Program-made: the position numbers and the translations under genes
Source: Xenophilus sp. E41
Lineage (GTDB): Bacteria > Pseudomonadota > Gammaproteobacteria > Burkholderiales > Burkholderiaceae_C
DNA length: 64,000 nt
Direction of reading: 5' to 3'
Assembly (NCBI RefSeq): GCF_003671765.1
Contig: NZ_QPIB01000005.1
Span: 350,682 to 414,681 of the forward strand
The notes under the pieces: model-generated
Seen by the model: only the letters and a program-made list of their open reading frames with translations
Told to the model about the DNA's origin: nothing
The model's database searches: none
Shown here: in pieces, positions 8,951-17,022 of the stretch
How positions within the stretch are numbered: the first letter of the stretch is position 1
Layout: every line of letters begins with the position of its first letter

Positions 8951-9697
8951 TCAGCCCCTGGCCCGTCCGTGGAACAGCACCGGCGTCTCGCGGTAACGGT
9001 CCGGGAAGGTCTTCCTGAGGTTCTCGATCTTCGGCAGGTCGTTGACGACGATGTACGGCTCGCCGGGGTTGCGCGTGAGGTAGTCCTGGTGATAGCCCTC
9101 GGCGGGGAAGAAGGGCTTGCCCGACTCGATCGTGGTGACGATCGGTGCGTCGAAGCTGCGCGCCCGGTCGAGCTGGGCGATGTAGGCCCTGGCGATGCGC
9201 GCCTGCTCCGCATCCTGGGCGAACACGGTCGAGCGGTATTGCGTGCCATGGTCGGGCCCCTGGCGGTTCAACTCGGTCGGGTTGTGCGCCACCGAGAAGA
9301 AGATCTGCAGCAGCCTTCCATAGCTGACCTCTTGCGGGTCATAGGTGATCTGCACGGCTTCCGCGTGGCCGGTGGTTCCCGAGCCGACGACCTCGTAGCG
9401 GGCCGTCTGGGGCGCACCGCCGGCGTATCCGGAGACCGCGTTGGCCACGCCCTTCACATGCTGGAACACGCCCTGCACGCCCCAGAAGCAGCCGCCGGCC
9501 AGCACGGCGGTCGCCGTGCTCGCGCCGCCCGGTGCGGCCGGGTCGTCGGCGGGCGGGGGAATGACGACGGCGCGTTCGGCCGCCATGGATGCGACCCCCC
9601 AGCCTGCCCATCCCAGCAGCGCGGCCGTACCGAGGAAGGCCGTGCGGCGTGTCCAGCCCGTGGCCGTGGTGGATCGTGTCGTCTCGTCGAGTCTCAT
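8951..9697 (-). CDS. msrA: Peptide-methionine (S)-S-oxide reductase, exported
   Basis: MsrA reduces the S epimer of methionine sulfoxide. The catalytic motif GGCFWGVQ carries Cys70. FSVAHNPTELNRQGPDHGTQYRS and FPAEGYHQDYL are family blocks. The N-terminus has a twin-arginine-like, hydrophobic leader (RRTAFLGTAALLGWAG), so the enzyme is probably exported to the periplasm. The Arg pair spacing is imperfect for Tat, and Sec is possible. Cys70 is the only cysteine in the protein, so this is a 1-Cys MsrA that must be recycled by an external thiol. The ATG at 9697 follows AAGGAAG. msrB lies 40 kb away (49204-49620). Confidence 0.92.
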   Translation of the reverse strand: MRLDETTRSTTATGWTRRTAFLGTAALLGWAGWGVASMAAERAVVIPPPADDPAAPGGASTATAVLAGGCFWGVQGVFQHVKGVANAVSGYAGGAPQTARYEVVGSGTTGHAEAVQITYDPQEVSYGRLLQIFFSVAHNPTELNRQGPDHGTQYRSTVFAQDAEQARIARAYIAQLDRARSFDAPIVTTIESGKPFFPAEGYHQDYLTRNPGEPYIVVNDLPKIENLRKTFPDRYRETPVLFHGRARG

Positions 9698-9965
9698 GTG
9701 GATGCTTCCTTGGTGGGACGGGTGCCGCAGCGCGATCGCACTGCGTCTGTCTCGAGTTCGTGCCGCGATCCGCGAAGTTACACCCCGGAGTTCCCCCGGC
9801 CCTGCATCGATGACGACGAGGGCTGCAAGGCCGCGTCCCACCGGCGCGAGCAGCTATGCTTTCGGTCCCAATTCGGGCCGCTGCGGCGCACGGCACTGCA
9901 GCGCCGGCAGGGCCGTGCGATGCTCGCCACCCACGAGCCCGACACCCACACGACAAGGCCTTGCC

Positions 9966-10886
9966 ATGAGCGCATTCCCCATCGAAGATATCGTCGCCTC
10001 GCTGCACCGCGTGCGGCACGACTGGCGCGAATCGCAGCAGCGCTCGCAGTCCGGCGGCGAACGCGAACTGCCCTCTAGGCAGGTCGTGGCCGAGCTGGTC
10101 GAGTCGCTGACCGGCGCGCTGTTTCCGATGCGCCTGGGCCCGACCGACCTGCGACAGGAGAGCGAGAACTTCTATGTCGCCCACACGCTCGACGCCGCGC
10201 TGCACCTGCTGCACGGGCAGGCCACGCTCGAGCTGCGGCACGAACTGCGCCACACCGCCTTCGACGCCGCGGCCGTGAGCGCCGATGCGCTGGCCCGCGC
10301 GCGCGACTTCGCGACGCAGCTGCCGGCCATCCGCGCGCTGCTCGACACCGACGTGATGGCCGCCTACCACGGCGACCCGGCCGCACGCAGCGTGGACGAG
10401 GTGCTGCTGTGCTACCCGGGCGTGACGGCCATGATCCACCACCGCATCGCGCACCCGCTGTACAAGCTGGGCCTCACGCTGCTGGCGCGCATCGTCGCCG
10501 AGCGCGCGCATGCGCAGACCGGCATCGACATCCACCCCGGCGCCACCATCGGCCCGGGCTTCTTCATGGACCACGGCACGGGCATCGTGATCGGCGAGAC
10601 GGCCGTGATCGGGCAGCGCGTGCGCCTGTACCAGGCCGTGACGCTGGGGGCGAAACGCTTCCCGACCGACGCCGAGGGCAACCTGCAGAAGGGCCTGCCG
10701 CGCCACCCCGTGGTGGAGGACGACGTGGTGATCTACGCCGGCGCCACCATCCTCGGGCGCGTGACCATCGGCAAGGGCGCCACCATCGGCGGCAACGTGT
10801 GGATCACCGACGACGTGCCGGCAGGCGCCAGCGTGACGCAGGCCAGCCTGCAGAAGGCCAAGGGCAACCGCCCCGGCGACTGCTGA
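9966..10886 (+). CDS. cysE: Serine O-acetyltransferase
   Basis: Acetylates L-serine with acetyl-CoA, the first committed step of cysteine synthesis. It is 306 residues long. The N-terminal helical domain is followed by left-handed beta-helix hexapeptide repeats (GIDIHPGATIGPGFFMDHGTG through IYAGATILGRVTIGKGATIGG). DHGTG and IGETAVIGQRVRLYQ are hallmark active-site blocks. The long N-terminal region is like the EpsC-type enzymes. It is divergent from msrA, with a 268-base intergenic region in which I see no clear operator. The gene fits the sulfur theme of the sulfate operon 7 kb downstream. Confidence 0.9.
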   Translation: MSAFPIEDIVASLHRVRHDWRESQQRSQSGGERELPSRQVVAELVESLTGALFPMRLGPTDLRQESENFYVAHTLDAALHLLHGQATLELRHELRHTAFDAAAVSADALARARDFATQLPAIRALLDTDVMAAYHGDPAARSVDEVLLCYPGVTAMIHHRIAHPLYKLGLTLLARIVAERAHAQTGIDIHPGATIGPGFFMDHGTGIVIGETAVIGQRVRLYQAVTLGAKRFPTDAEGNLQKGLPRHPVVEDDVVIYAGATILGRVTIGKGATIGGNVWITDDVPAGASVTQASLQKAKGNRPGDC

Positions 10887-11015
10887 GCACGCGTGGCGCC
10901 GTCCGACGCCGGACGCTCAGCCCGGCGCACGCGAGGCCAGGCTGCCCGCCCGCAGGCCTGGCCGCGCAGCGGGCCTATCCTGGCGCCGTGTACATGGCGT
11001 CAGGAAGGAGTTTCC

Positions 11016-11216
11016 ATGGGCAATGACACCGATCTGCGGCGCTGGCAGCTGCGCTTTCGCTCCATCTTCCATCCGGGCCGGGGCTTCAGCTTCCCCTGCG
11101 ACGCCGCCGGCCACGTCGACCTCGATGCGCTGAGCGAGCGCGCGCGCGCCAACTACTTCTATGCACGCGGCATGCTCGGCCGCGAGCTGCTGCCGCCGCA
11201 GGTCGAGCGCGCCTGA
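11016..11216 (+). CDS. Small conserved hypothetical protein
   Basis: A 66-residue protein (MGNDTDLRRWQLRFRSIFHPG...) with a strong ribosome-binding site AGGAAGGAG six bases before the ATG. I recall similar unannotated small proteins in Burkholderiales sharing the FPCDAAGHVDLDALSERARANYFYAR block and a terminal GRELLPP region, so it is likely a real gene. No signal peptide or membrane segment is present. It lies downstream of cysE with 129 bases between, possibly under its own promoter. Function unknown. Confidence 0.7.
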   Translation: MGNDTDLRRWQLRFRSIFHPGRGFSFPCDAAGHVDLDALSERARANYFYARGMLGRELLPPQVERA

Positions 11217-11240
11217 CGCGCGCCACCGGCTGCAGCCGGC

Positions 11241-12170
11241 TCAGGCGGCGGCGGCCGCGCGCTGCACTTCGTAGGTCTTGAGGTTGACGTAGGCGGCGCG
11301 GAGCATCGACGGCGACGCGAAGCCGGCCGGCGCACGCGCGAGCAGGTCGCCCAGGATCTGGTCGGCCTCGACGCGCGCGCCGCGTGCCATGTCCTTGTAC
11401 ATCGAGGCCGTCAGCGGCGAGCCGGCCTGCGTCACCGACGCGCGCGCCCGTTCGAGGGTGGCGGGCCGTGGCGCGAAGCCGTTGTGGGCCGCGATGGCCG
11501 CGCATTCGTCGACCAGTGCCAGGGCCACGTCGCTGCCGCCGGCCGCGTGCACCGCGCCGACACTGGCGCGCATGAGCGTGGTCAGTGCGGCGGCCGAGGC
11601 GATGAACAGCCACTTCTCCCACAGGTCCTGCAGGATGTCGTCGCTCAGCCGGTCGGTGAATCCCGCACCCTGGAACTGCGCGGCGATGGCCTCGACGCGG
11701 GCCGAACGGCCGCCGCTGCGCTCGCCGAAGGTCAGGCCGTCGAGGTCGTTGTGATGGACCACATGGCCCTGCGCGTCGAGCGAGGCGGAGATCATGCACA
11801 GGCCACCGAGCACCTTGTCGTCGCCGAAGCGCTGCGCAAGCCGGCCGAAGTGGGCCATGCCGTTGAGCACCGGCAGGACCGCGGTGTCGGGCCCCACCGC
11901 CGGCGCGATGGCGTCCATGGTCGGGTCGAGGTCGAAGGCCTTGCAGCTCACCACGACGAGGTCGTAGGGGCCATCGATGTGCTCGGCCAGCACGTGGGGC
12001 GGCGCGTCGATCTGCAGGTCGCCCTTGGGGCTGCGCACGACGAGCCCGTCGCGCGCCAGTTGTGCCGCGCGCCCGGCGCGCACGAGGAAGGTGAGGTCAC
12101 GGCCTGCGGCAAGAAGCCGCCCGCCGAAGTAGCCACCGAGCGCGCCCGCGCCCACCATCAGGATTCGCAT
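11241..12170 (-). CDS. 2-dehydropantoate 2-reductase family protein
   Basis: A 309-residue ketopantoate reductase (PanE/ApbA) family protein. PanE reduces 2-dehydropantoate to pantoate with NADPH for coenzyme A synthesis. The Rossmann motif is MRILMVGAGALGGYFGGRL. VVSCKAFDLDPTMDAIAP and VLPVLNGMAH correspond to the family's conserved Lys and Asn-Gly blocks. LWEKWLFIASAAALTTLMR and SPLTASMYKDMARGARVEAD carry the second catalytic Lys and the Ser/Asp substrate residues. Several paralogues of this family occur in Burkholderiales, and not all make pantoate, so the symbol is withheld. It lies beside the MITE-like element. Confidence 0.85.
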   Translation of the reverse strand: MRILMVGAGALGGYFGGRLLAAGRDLTFLVRAGRAAQLARDGLVVRSPKGDLQIDAPPHVLAEHIDGPYDLVVVSCKAFDLDPTMDAIAPAVGPDTAVLPVLNGMAHFGRLAQRFGDDKVLGGLCMISASLDAQGHVVHHNDLDGLTFGERSGGRSARVEAIAAQFQGAGFTDRLSDDILQDLWEKWLFIASAAALTTLMRASVGAVHAAGGSDVALALVDECAAIAAHNGFAPRPATLERARASVTQAGSPLTASMYKDMARGARVEADQILGDLLARAPAGFASPSMLRAAYVNLKTYEVQRAAAAA

Positions 12171-12197
12171 GAATTTGCCTTGCCGTCGAGGATGTAA

Positions 12198-12462
12198 GAA
12201 CGTGTTCAGAGTCTCCAAGGGGTCGCGCAGCCACCTTGCCGGGCGGCCTGCAAGGCGCAGCGCGCCGCTCGTAGTCATCTACGAGCAAGCGCTGCAACGC
12301 CGCAGGCCGCCCGGCAAGGCGGCTGCCCTTCGGGTTGGGGCGCAATCGGGCCCGCTCAGCGCCCCGTCGCTTGCATGGGCATGAGCCCATGCGGCGCGCC
12401 GGGACACTGATCGCATCCCGATTGCACCCCAACGCGACCCCTTGGAGACCCTGAACACGTTC
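12198..12462. mobile_element. MITE-like element with 30-bp terminal inverted repeats and TAA flanks
   Basis: Non-coding 265-bp block. The left end (12198-12227, GAACGTGTTCAGAGTCTCCA...) and the right end (12433-12462) are inverted repeats of 30 bases with one mismatch. TAA directly flanks both sides (12195-12197 and 12463-12465), as a 3-bp target duplication would. The interior is nearly self-complementary in places: GGTTGGGGCGCAATCGGG near 12332 pairs with a segment at 12418-12435. There are further hairpins at CTCGTAGTCATCTACGAG and GCATGGGCatgaGCCCATGC. No transposase frame is present. A TNA-type duplication fits mobilisation by an IS5-family (IS427/IS1031-like) transposase; that is inference. 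Confidence 0.8.
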
Positions 12463-12574
12463 TAAGGAGGGCGGATGATGCTCCGAAGCGGCCCGCGCTG
12501 CCGCTGCATGGTCATGCTCGGGCTCCCATAATGGTTGTCCCTCGATTGCCCTTCACCCATCGCCAGGAGCCCGC

Positions 12575-13129
12575 ATGAGCCAGTTCAAGATCGCCGTCGT
12601 CATCGGCAGCATTCGCCAGGATTCCTTCAACCGCAAGCTGGCCCTCGCGCTGGCACACCTTGCGCCGGAGAACTTCACCTTCGAGCATGTGCGCATCGAC
12701 AACCTGCCGCTGTACAACCAGGACCACGACGGCAAGCAGGCCCCCGAGGTGCTCAAGCTCAAGAGCGAGATCGCGGCCGCGCAGGGCCTGCTGTTCGTCA
12801 CGCCCGAGTACAACCGCTCGATTCCCGGCGTGCTGAAGAACGCGATCGACCACGCATCGCGTCCCTATGGCCAGAGCGCCTGGGCCGGCAAGCCCGCCGG
12901 CGTGATCGGCGTGTCGGTCGGCGCCATCGGCACCGCGCTGGCGCAGCAGCACCTGCGCAACGTGCTGGCCTACCTCGACGTGCCCACGCTCGGCCAGCCC
13001 GAGGCCTTCATCCAGAACAAGGAAGACCTGTTCGACGACAAGGGCCACATCGGCAACGAGGCGACCAAGCAGTTCCTCCAGGGCTGGGTGGACAAGTACG
13101 TCGCCTGGGTCAAGACGCACAACGGCTGA
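12575..13129 (+). CDS. NADPH-dependent FMN reductase (ChrR/azoreductase-like)
   Basis: A 184-residue flavodoxin-like reductase. VVIGSIRQDSFNRKLALAL is the FMN phosphate-binding loop of the NADPH-dependent FMN reductase family (ChrR, YieF, ArsH relatives). LLFVTPEYNRSIPGVLKNAIDHASRP is the second family signature that contacts the flavin ring. Such enzymes use NAD(P)H to reduce FMN, quinones, azo dyes or chromate. The ATG follows CAGGAGC. The gene starts 110 bases after the right end of the MITE-like element, and its promoter must lie in that gap. The physiological substrate is unknown. Confidence 0.88.
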   Translation: MSQFKIAVVIGSIRQDSFNRKLALALAHLAPENFTFEHVRIDNLPLYNQDHDGKQAPEVLKLKSEIAAAQGLLFVTPEYNRSIPGVLKNAIDHASRPYGQSAWAGKPAGVIGVSVGAIGTALAQQHLRNVLAYLDVPTLGQPEAFIQNKEDLFDDKGHIGNEATKQFLQGWVDKYVAWVKTHNG

Positions 13130-13139
13130 GCGGCCTCGC

Positions 13140-14993
13140 TCACGGGTGGCCGTCCACCCGCATCTGGAACAGGAAGTAGGGCGGCATGCAGGCACCGCCG
13201 CTGTCCGATGCGAACAGCGGCCCGGATGGCTGGGCCACCTGCGTGCAGACGTAGTCGTCGCGGCAGGCCTGGGCGGCGGAGCAGCGGCGCAGCTGCCCCG
13301 GCCGCGTGTGCCGCAGGCACTGCGCGAAGGGCTTGTTCCCGGCCAGGCAGCGGTTGAAGTCGTCCAGGATGGCGATCTGTCCGCACACGCCGTCCGCATC
13401 GCCCGGCTTGCACGCACCCGAGCACATGCCGCCCGGGAAGCCGACCGCCGTCTTCTCGCAGACGCCCGCGTCGCCGCACGACAGGCGCTGGCCGCGCAGC
13501 GCGCGGTCCAGGCGCGGATCGGCCCGGGGCGTGAGCCGGGCAGGCTCGCACATCGCGCCGACGGCGGGGCGTTCGGGCATGCACACCCCCACGCTGCGAT
13601 CGTGGCTGGCGCCGCCTTCGGCCTGGCAGCGCAGGCCCGCCCCGCAGCGCCAGCCCTCGAAGCCCGCATCGCCGAGACCGCAGGCCGCACCCATGCCGCC
13701 GGCCGGCCCGCCGTGCTCGGCCAGGGGCCGGAAGGGGTCCGCGCGGCCCTGGGCCAGCGTAGCGCTCAGGTAGGCGGCGCGGCGGACGAGTTCGTCCTGA
13801 AGGTGTGGCGAGTGGCCGACCGCGAGCGCGTTGCCGGGCGTGAAGGTGCGCGTCGCCTCGGGGCGGTCCTCGCCCAGCAGATGGAAGCCGGCGACGGCGC
13901 GACTCTGGTGGCAGCCGGCGCAGCTCAGGTCGTCGAGCCGGCGCAGCCAGGCGGCCGGCGAGCTCAGCGTGTGCGAACCCGGCACGGCCTGCCATGGCAC
14001 CTGGCCGTAGAGCTGCACGAAGGGCCGGTTGGCCAGGCGGGCCAGGCCGCGCGGCGTGACCGACCGCGCCTCGGTGGCCAGGTAGCGCTCGGGAATGCGC
14101 AACTGGCCGCTGTCCAGGGCCTGGCGTTGCGACGGCTGTTGCAGCCAGCGCAGCAGGTCCTCGCGCAGGCGGGCGTCGGCCTGCAGGCGCGCGAGATCGG
14201 GCGTGTTCTCCAGCGGGCGTGCTTCGTAGCGGCTGTCCGTGGCATTCCAGCGGAAGGCACGCATCAGATATTCCGCATGGCCGCCCAGGTCGGGCCGCAC
14301 CCCCGATGGCCAGCGCACGCTCTGCAGGTTGACGGCGATCTGCACGAGCCGCTGCCGTGCGAGGCGCTCGGGCGCGAGCGGGCCCTGCGGTGACAGCAGC
14401 CAGCGGCCGAGCGCCGGCTCGTCGAGCCCGGCCGGCGGCACCCACAGGCGCGCGGCGCCGGCGCAACCGCCCTGTGCGTCGGGCGGGTCGGCCCGCAACT
14501 CGACGCTCAGGGTCATCGGCAGGCGCGACTGCATCCGGGGTGTGCGGTAGGCCAGCCGGTACACGAGGCGGGTCTCGCCGCAGGCGCCATCGTGGAAGGC
14601 GCGGCGGTCCAGCCGGTTGACCACGCCCACGAGTTCGAAGAAGGCGTCCGGGCTGCGGAGCCAGCGGCTGTCGAAAAGCCGGTGCGCGTAGCGCGCGACG
14701 CCGACGCCGGCCTGTGGATCGACGCGCGCGATGGCAGCCACGCCCTCGGCCAACGGCGCCAGGACTTCCCGCCACCGTGGCGAGCGCGCCAGATTGCGGT
14801 TGTCGAGCAGCCCGTCGGCGCCGGGCGTCGCGTCGAAACAGCGCGCCAGGCCGGCGCCGGCGGTTTCCGCAGCCTGCAACGCGGCAGGCGCGGTGACGAT
14901 CTGCAGGGGTTCATCCCCCCGTACCGGGCCTGCGATGGCAGTCGCCAGCATCGACAGCCACATGCCTGCAGCCCAGAACGCTCTTTTTTTCAT
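13140..14993 (-). CDS. Exported Cys-rich protein with a single CxxCH motif
   Basis: A 617-residue protein with a Sec signal peptide (MKKRAFWAAGMWLSMLATAIAG). I do not recognise the family. The first two thirds are a long globular region with no named motif. One CAGCH, near residue 355, matches the haem c attachment pattern in DLSCAGCHQSRAVAGFHLLG. The last 170 residues are rich in cysteine, with repeated CGxG-type and GVC motifs (GLRCQAEGG, VGVCMP, CGDAGVCEK, CSGACKPGD, DDYVCTQ). They suggest disulphide-bonded extracytoplasmic modules like those seen in myxobacterial secreted proteins. The start was chosen for the signal peptide and the GAGG upstream. A periplasmic or outer-membrane location is inferred. 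Confidence 0.7.
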   Translation of the reverse strand: MKKRAFWAAGMWLSMLATAIAGPVRGDEPLQIVTAPAALQAAETAGAGLARCFDATPGADGLLDNRNLARSPRWREVLAPLAEGVAAIARVDPQAGVGVARYAHRLFDSRWLRSPDAFFELVGVVNRLDRRAFHDGACGETRLVYRLAYRTPRMQSRLPMTLSVELRADPPDAQGGCAGAARLWVPPAGLDEPALGRWLLSPQGPLAPERLARQRLVQIAVNLQSVRWPSGVRPDLGGHAEYLMRAFRWNATDSRYEARPLENTPDLARLQADARLREDLLRWLQQPSQRQALDSGQLRIPERYLATEARSVTPRGLARLANRPFVQLYGQVPWQAVPGSHTLSSPAAWLRRLDDLSCAGCHQSRAVAGFHLLGEDRPEATRTFTPGNALAVGHSPHLQDELVRRAAYLSATLAQGRADPFRPLAEHGGPAGGMGAACGLGDAGFEGWRCGAGLRCQAEGGASHDRSVGVCMPERPAVGAMCEPARLTPRADPRLDRALRGQRLSCGDAGVCEKTAVGFPGGMCSGACKPGDADGVCGQIAILDDFNRCLAGNKPFAQCLRHTRPGQLRRCSAAQACRDDYVCTQVAQPSGPLFASDSGGACMPPYFLFQMRVDGHP

Positions 14994-15086
14994 AGCACCT
15001 CGTGCCCATCCGGCGGGCCCTGGAGGCGCATTGTGCCGAGGCCCGGGGCGCAACCCATCCGCCTGCCGGCGCGCGGCCGGCGGCCG

Positions 15087-15119
15087 AAAAAAAGCCGCCG
15101 GCTCTGGTGGGCCGGCGGC
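15087..15119 (-). terminator. Rho-independent terminator of the azoR-like gene
   Basis: On the minus strand a 9-bp GC stem, GCCGCCGGC/GCCGGCGGC, is followed by seven T residues. It lies 25 bases after the stop codon of the 15145-15792 gene and before the exported Cys-rich gene, so those two genes are probably separate transcripts. Confidence 0.9.
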
Positions 15120-15144
15120 GTGAGGGGGGAGGTGGACGGCGGGC

Positions 15145-15792
15145 TCAGGCGGCCAGCGTGGCCTGGTCCTGGTTGGCCGCCTGGGCGGTGGCCGTGGCAA
15201 TCTCGGCGCGCGCCGCGGCGAGTGCCGCGGCCTTGGCTGCGTCGCCCATTGCGAGGCCTTCGGCGCGCACGATGCGAACGTCGGTGATGCCGAAGAAGCC
15301 GAAGATGGTCTTCAGGTAGCTTTCCTGGTGTTCCATCGCGTTGCCGGCGTCGCTGGTGGAGTACATGCCGCCGCGGGTCGAGGCCACGATCACCGTCTTG
15401 CCGCCGGCCAGGCCGACGGGACCCTTCTCGGTGTACTTGAAGGTACGGCCGACCTGGGCGAGGCGGTCGATCCAGGCCTTGAGCTGGGTGGGCACCGAGA
15501 AGTTGTAGAGCGGGGCGCCGACGACGATCACGTCGGCTGCGAGGAACTGGCTCACCAGGCGCTCGGACACGGCGTTCTCGCGACGCTGCGCCTCGGTGGG
15601 TTCGGCCTGCAGGCCGGCCTTGATGCCGAGCGCGTCGGCGTTGAAGTGGTTGGGCGTGTCCGTGGCGAGGTCCAGCAGTTCCACCGTGGTGCCGGGGTGG
15701 CTGGCGCGCCATTCGGCCGTGATCTCGGCCGTGAGCTGGCGCGAGACGGAATTCGTGCCGAGGACGCTGGAATCGACTTGAAGCAGCTTCAT
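15145..15792 (-). CDS. azoR: FMN-dependent NADH-azoreductase
   Basis: A 215-residue flavodoxin-fold NADH:quinone/azo oxidoreductase. The N-terminal [20 protein letters not shown] binds the FMN phosphate. [36 protein letters not shown] is the diagnostic AzoR block. [13 protein letters not shown] and [15 protein letters not shown] complete the family pattern. Azoreductases reduce quinones and azo compounds using NADH in the cytosol, typically in electrophile stress. The gene is divergent from a LysR regulator 144 bases away, the usual arrangement for quinone-responsive control. It ends in its own strong terminator. Confidence 0.93.
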   Translation of the reverse strand: MKLLQVDSSVLGTNSVSRQLTAEITAEWRASHPGTTVELLDLATDTPNHFNADALGIKAGLQAEPTEAQRRENAVSERLVSQFLAADVIVVGAPLYNFSVPTQLKAWIDRLAQVGRTFKYTEKGPVGLAGGKTVIVASTRGGMYSTSDAGNAMEHQESYLKTIFGFFGITDVRIVRAEGLAMGDAAKAAALAAARAEIATATAQAANQDQATLAA

Positions 15793-15898
15793 GGGGAACC
15801 TCTTTCGTTGGGTGGTTGGCGTCGCCCCGTGGTAGTGGGTTCGAGGCGGCATGAGAATAAGTCTATGGGCGCACCAATCGGTCGATAAGAGGCCAAAA

Positions 15899-15919
15899 TA
15901 GCGACTCTTTGTCCCGCTA
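15899..15919. promoter_or_regulatory. Candidate LysR-type operator between azoR and its regulator
   Basis: Dyad TAGCG-N11-CGCTA, 18 bases upstream of the lysR start. The 11-base spacer and T...A ends fit the T-N11-A box of LysR-type regulators. Its closeness to the regulator gene suggests autoregulation. Assignment is by inspection only. Confidence 0.4.
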
Positions 15920-15936
15920 CGAGAACAATCGAGCCC

Positions 15937-16878
15937 ATGCAAGACCTGAACGACATGCTGTTCTTCGCCGAGGTGGCGGAGCGGGGCGGCTTCACGGCTG
16001 CCAGCAAGGCCTTGAACGTGCCCAAGTCGCGCCTGTCGCGGCGGGTCGCCGAGCTGGAAAGCGCGCTGGGCGTGCAGCTCCTGCAGCGCAGCACGCGGCG
16101 CCTGTCGCTCACCCCGGCGGGCGAGATCTACCTGCGCCACTGCATCGCGGTGCGCGACACGGCCGAGGCCGGCGCCGAAGCCGTGGCCCAGGTGCAGAAG
16201 GAGCCGCGCGGCACCGTGCGGCTGAGCTGCCCGGTGACGCTGGCGCAAAGCAGCGTGGGGCCGATCCTGCCCATCTTCATGAAGCGCCATCCGGGCGTCA
16301 CGGTCGAGATGCGCGTGCTCAACCGCCCGGTCGATCCGGTGGAGGAGGGCGTGGACATGGCCCTGCGGGTGCGCGCCGAAATCGAGAACAGCGCCACGCT
16401 GGCTGCGCGCAGCTTCAGCCGCAGCCGGCTGCTGCTGGTCGCCGCGCCGGAGGTGCTGGCCCGCCGGCAGCCCTTGCAGGGGCCGGAGAACCTGGCCGGG
16501 CTGGATGCGGTCGCCATGTCGGCGGCCGATGCGCGCACCGGCACCCTGCTGGTGGGGCCCGACGGGCGCAGCTTCGTCTACACGCCCTTTCCACGCTACC
16601 TGGCCGACGACCTGCTGACCCTGCGCTTCGCGATCCTGCAGGGTGTCGGCGCCGGATTCATGCCCGACTACATGTGTCAGGACGACCTGCACGCCGGGCG
16701 GCTGGTCGAGGCACTGCCGGGCTGGCATCCGCCGTCGGGCATCGTCCACGCGATGTACCCGCCGCGGCGGGCGCTGGTGCCGGCGGTGCGGCTGCTGCTG
16801 GACTTCTTCGCCGAGCACCTGCAGAAGTGCGACGACGAGCTGAACCACGGATCGAATCTGGTGGTGATGCCCGTCTGA
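15937..16878 (+). CDS. LysR-family transcriptional regulator
   Basis: A 313-residue regulator. The winged helix-turn-helix is at residues 1-60 ([20 protein letters not shown], then [24 protein letters not shown]). A periplasmic-binding-protein-like effector domain follows from about residue 90. [10 protein letters not shown] is the usual LysR end of the DNA-binding region. It is divergently transcribed from azoR, which by LysR convention is the probable target, with a quinone or electrophile as inducer. The effector domain resembles the CrgA/YhaJ-like branch. Confidence 0.92.
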   Translation: MQDLNDMLFFAEVAERGGFTAASKALNVPKSRLSRRVAELESALGVQLLQRSTRRLSLTPAGEIYLRHCIAVRDTAEAGAEAVAQVQKEPRGTVRLSCPVTLAQSSVGPILPIFMKRHPGVTVEMRVLNRPVDPVEEGVDMALRVRAEIENSATLAARSFSRSRLLLVAAPEVLARRQPLQGPENLAGLDAVAMSAADARTGTLLVGPDGRSFVYTPFPRYLADDLLTLRFAILQGVGAGFMPDYMCQDDLHAGRLVEALPGWHPPSGIVHAMYPPRRALVPAVRLLLDFFAEHLQKCDDELNHGSNLVVMPV

Positions 16879-16940
16879 CGGGGGCCTGAGCTATCGATTC
16901 GATCGCAGCGCTTCAAGCGCTTATTCGGTCGGAAGCATAT

Positions 16941-16964
16941 TCAAACAAGGAGATATTCGTTTGA
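16941..16964. promoter_or_regulatory. Inverted repeat upstream of the peroxiredoxin-sulfate operon
   Basis: TCAAAC-N12-GTTTGA is a perfect 6-bp dyad centred about 70 bases before the peroxiredoxin ATG, in an AT-rich patch (ATATTCAAAC and ATATTCGTTT are also near-direct repeats). The position suits an operator for a sulfur regulator such as CysB/Cbl, but the identity is inference. A degenerate GCTATCGATTCGATCGC lies just upstream at 16890-16906. Confidence 0.4.
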
Positions 16965-17022
16965 GATCGTAGGCGGGCTTTCGACAATCGCCGGTCCGAT
17001 TTGATCCACAGGAGCGCGCGAC

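Noticed and set aside
8651..9697. Frameshifted or extended MsrA reaching back to 9841
   Set aside because: The in-frame upstream codons lack an SD and would bury the export leader. The ATG at 9697 follows AAGGAAG.
14985..15030. Possible family A head at the start of the Cys-rich exported gene (GTGCTATGAAAAAAAGAGC)
   Set aside because: The second half reads GAGC instead of TAGC, and no second stem or tail is convincing. An ATG followed by Lys codons explains it.
16890..16922. Degenerate family A copy after the LysR gene (GCTATCGATTCGATCGC plus AGCGCTTCAAGCGCT)
   Set aside because: The head arm is GATCGC rather than GATAGC and the body is short. It may be a worn copy but is too weak to list as a repeat.
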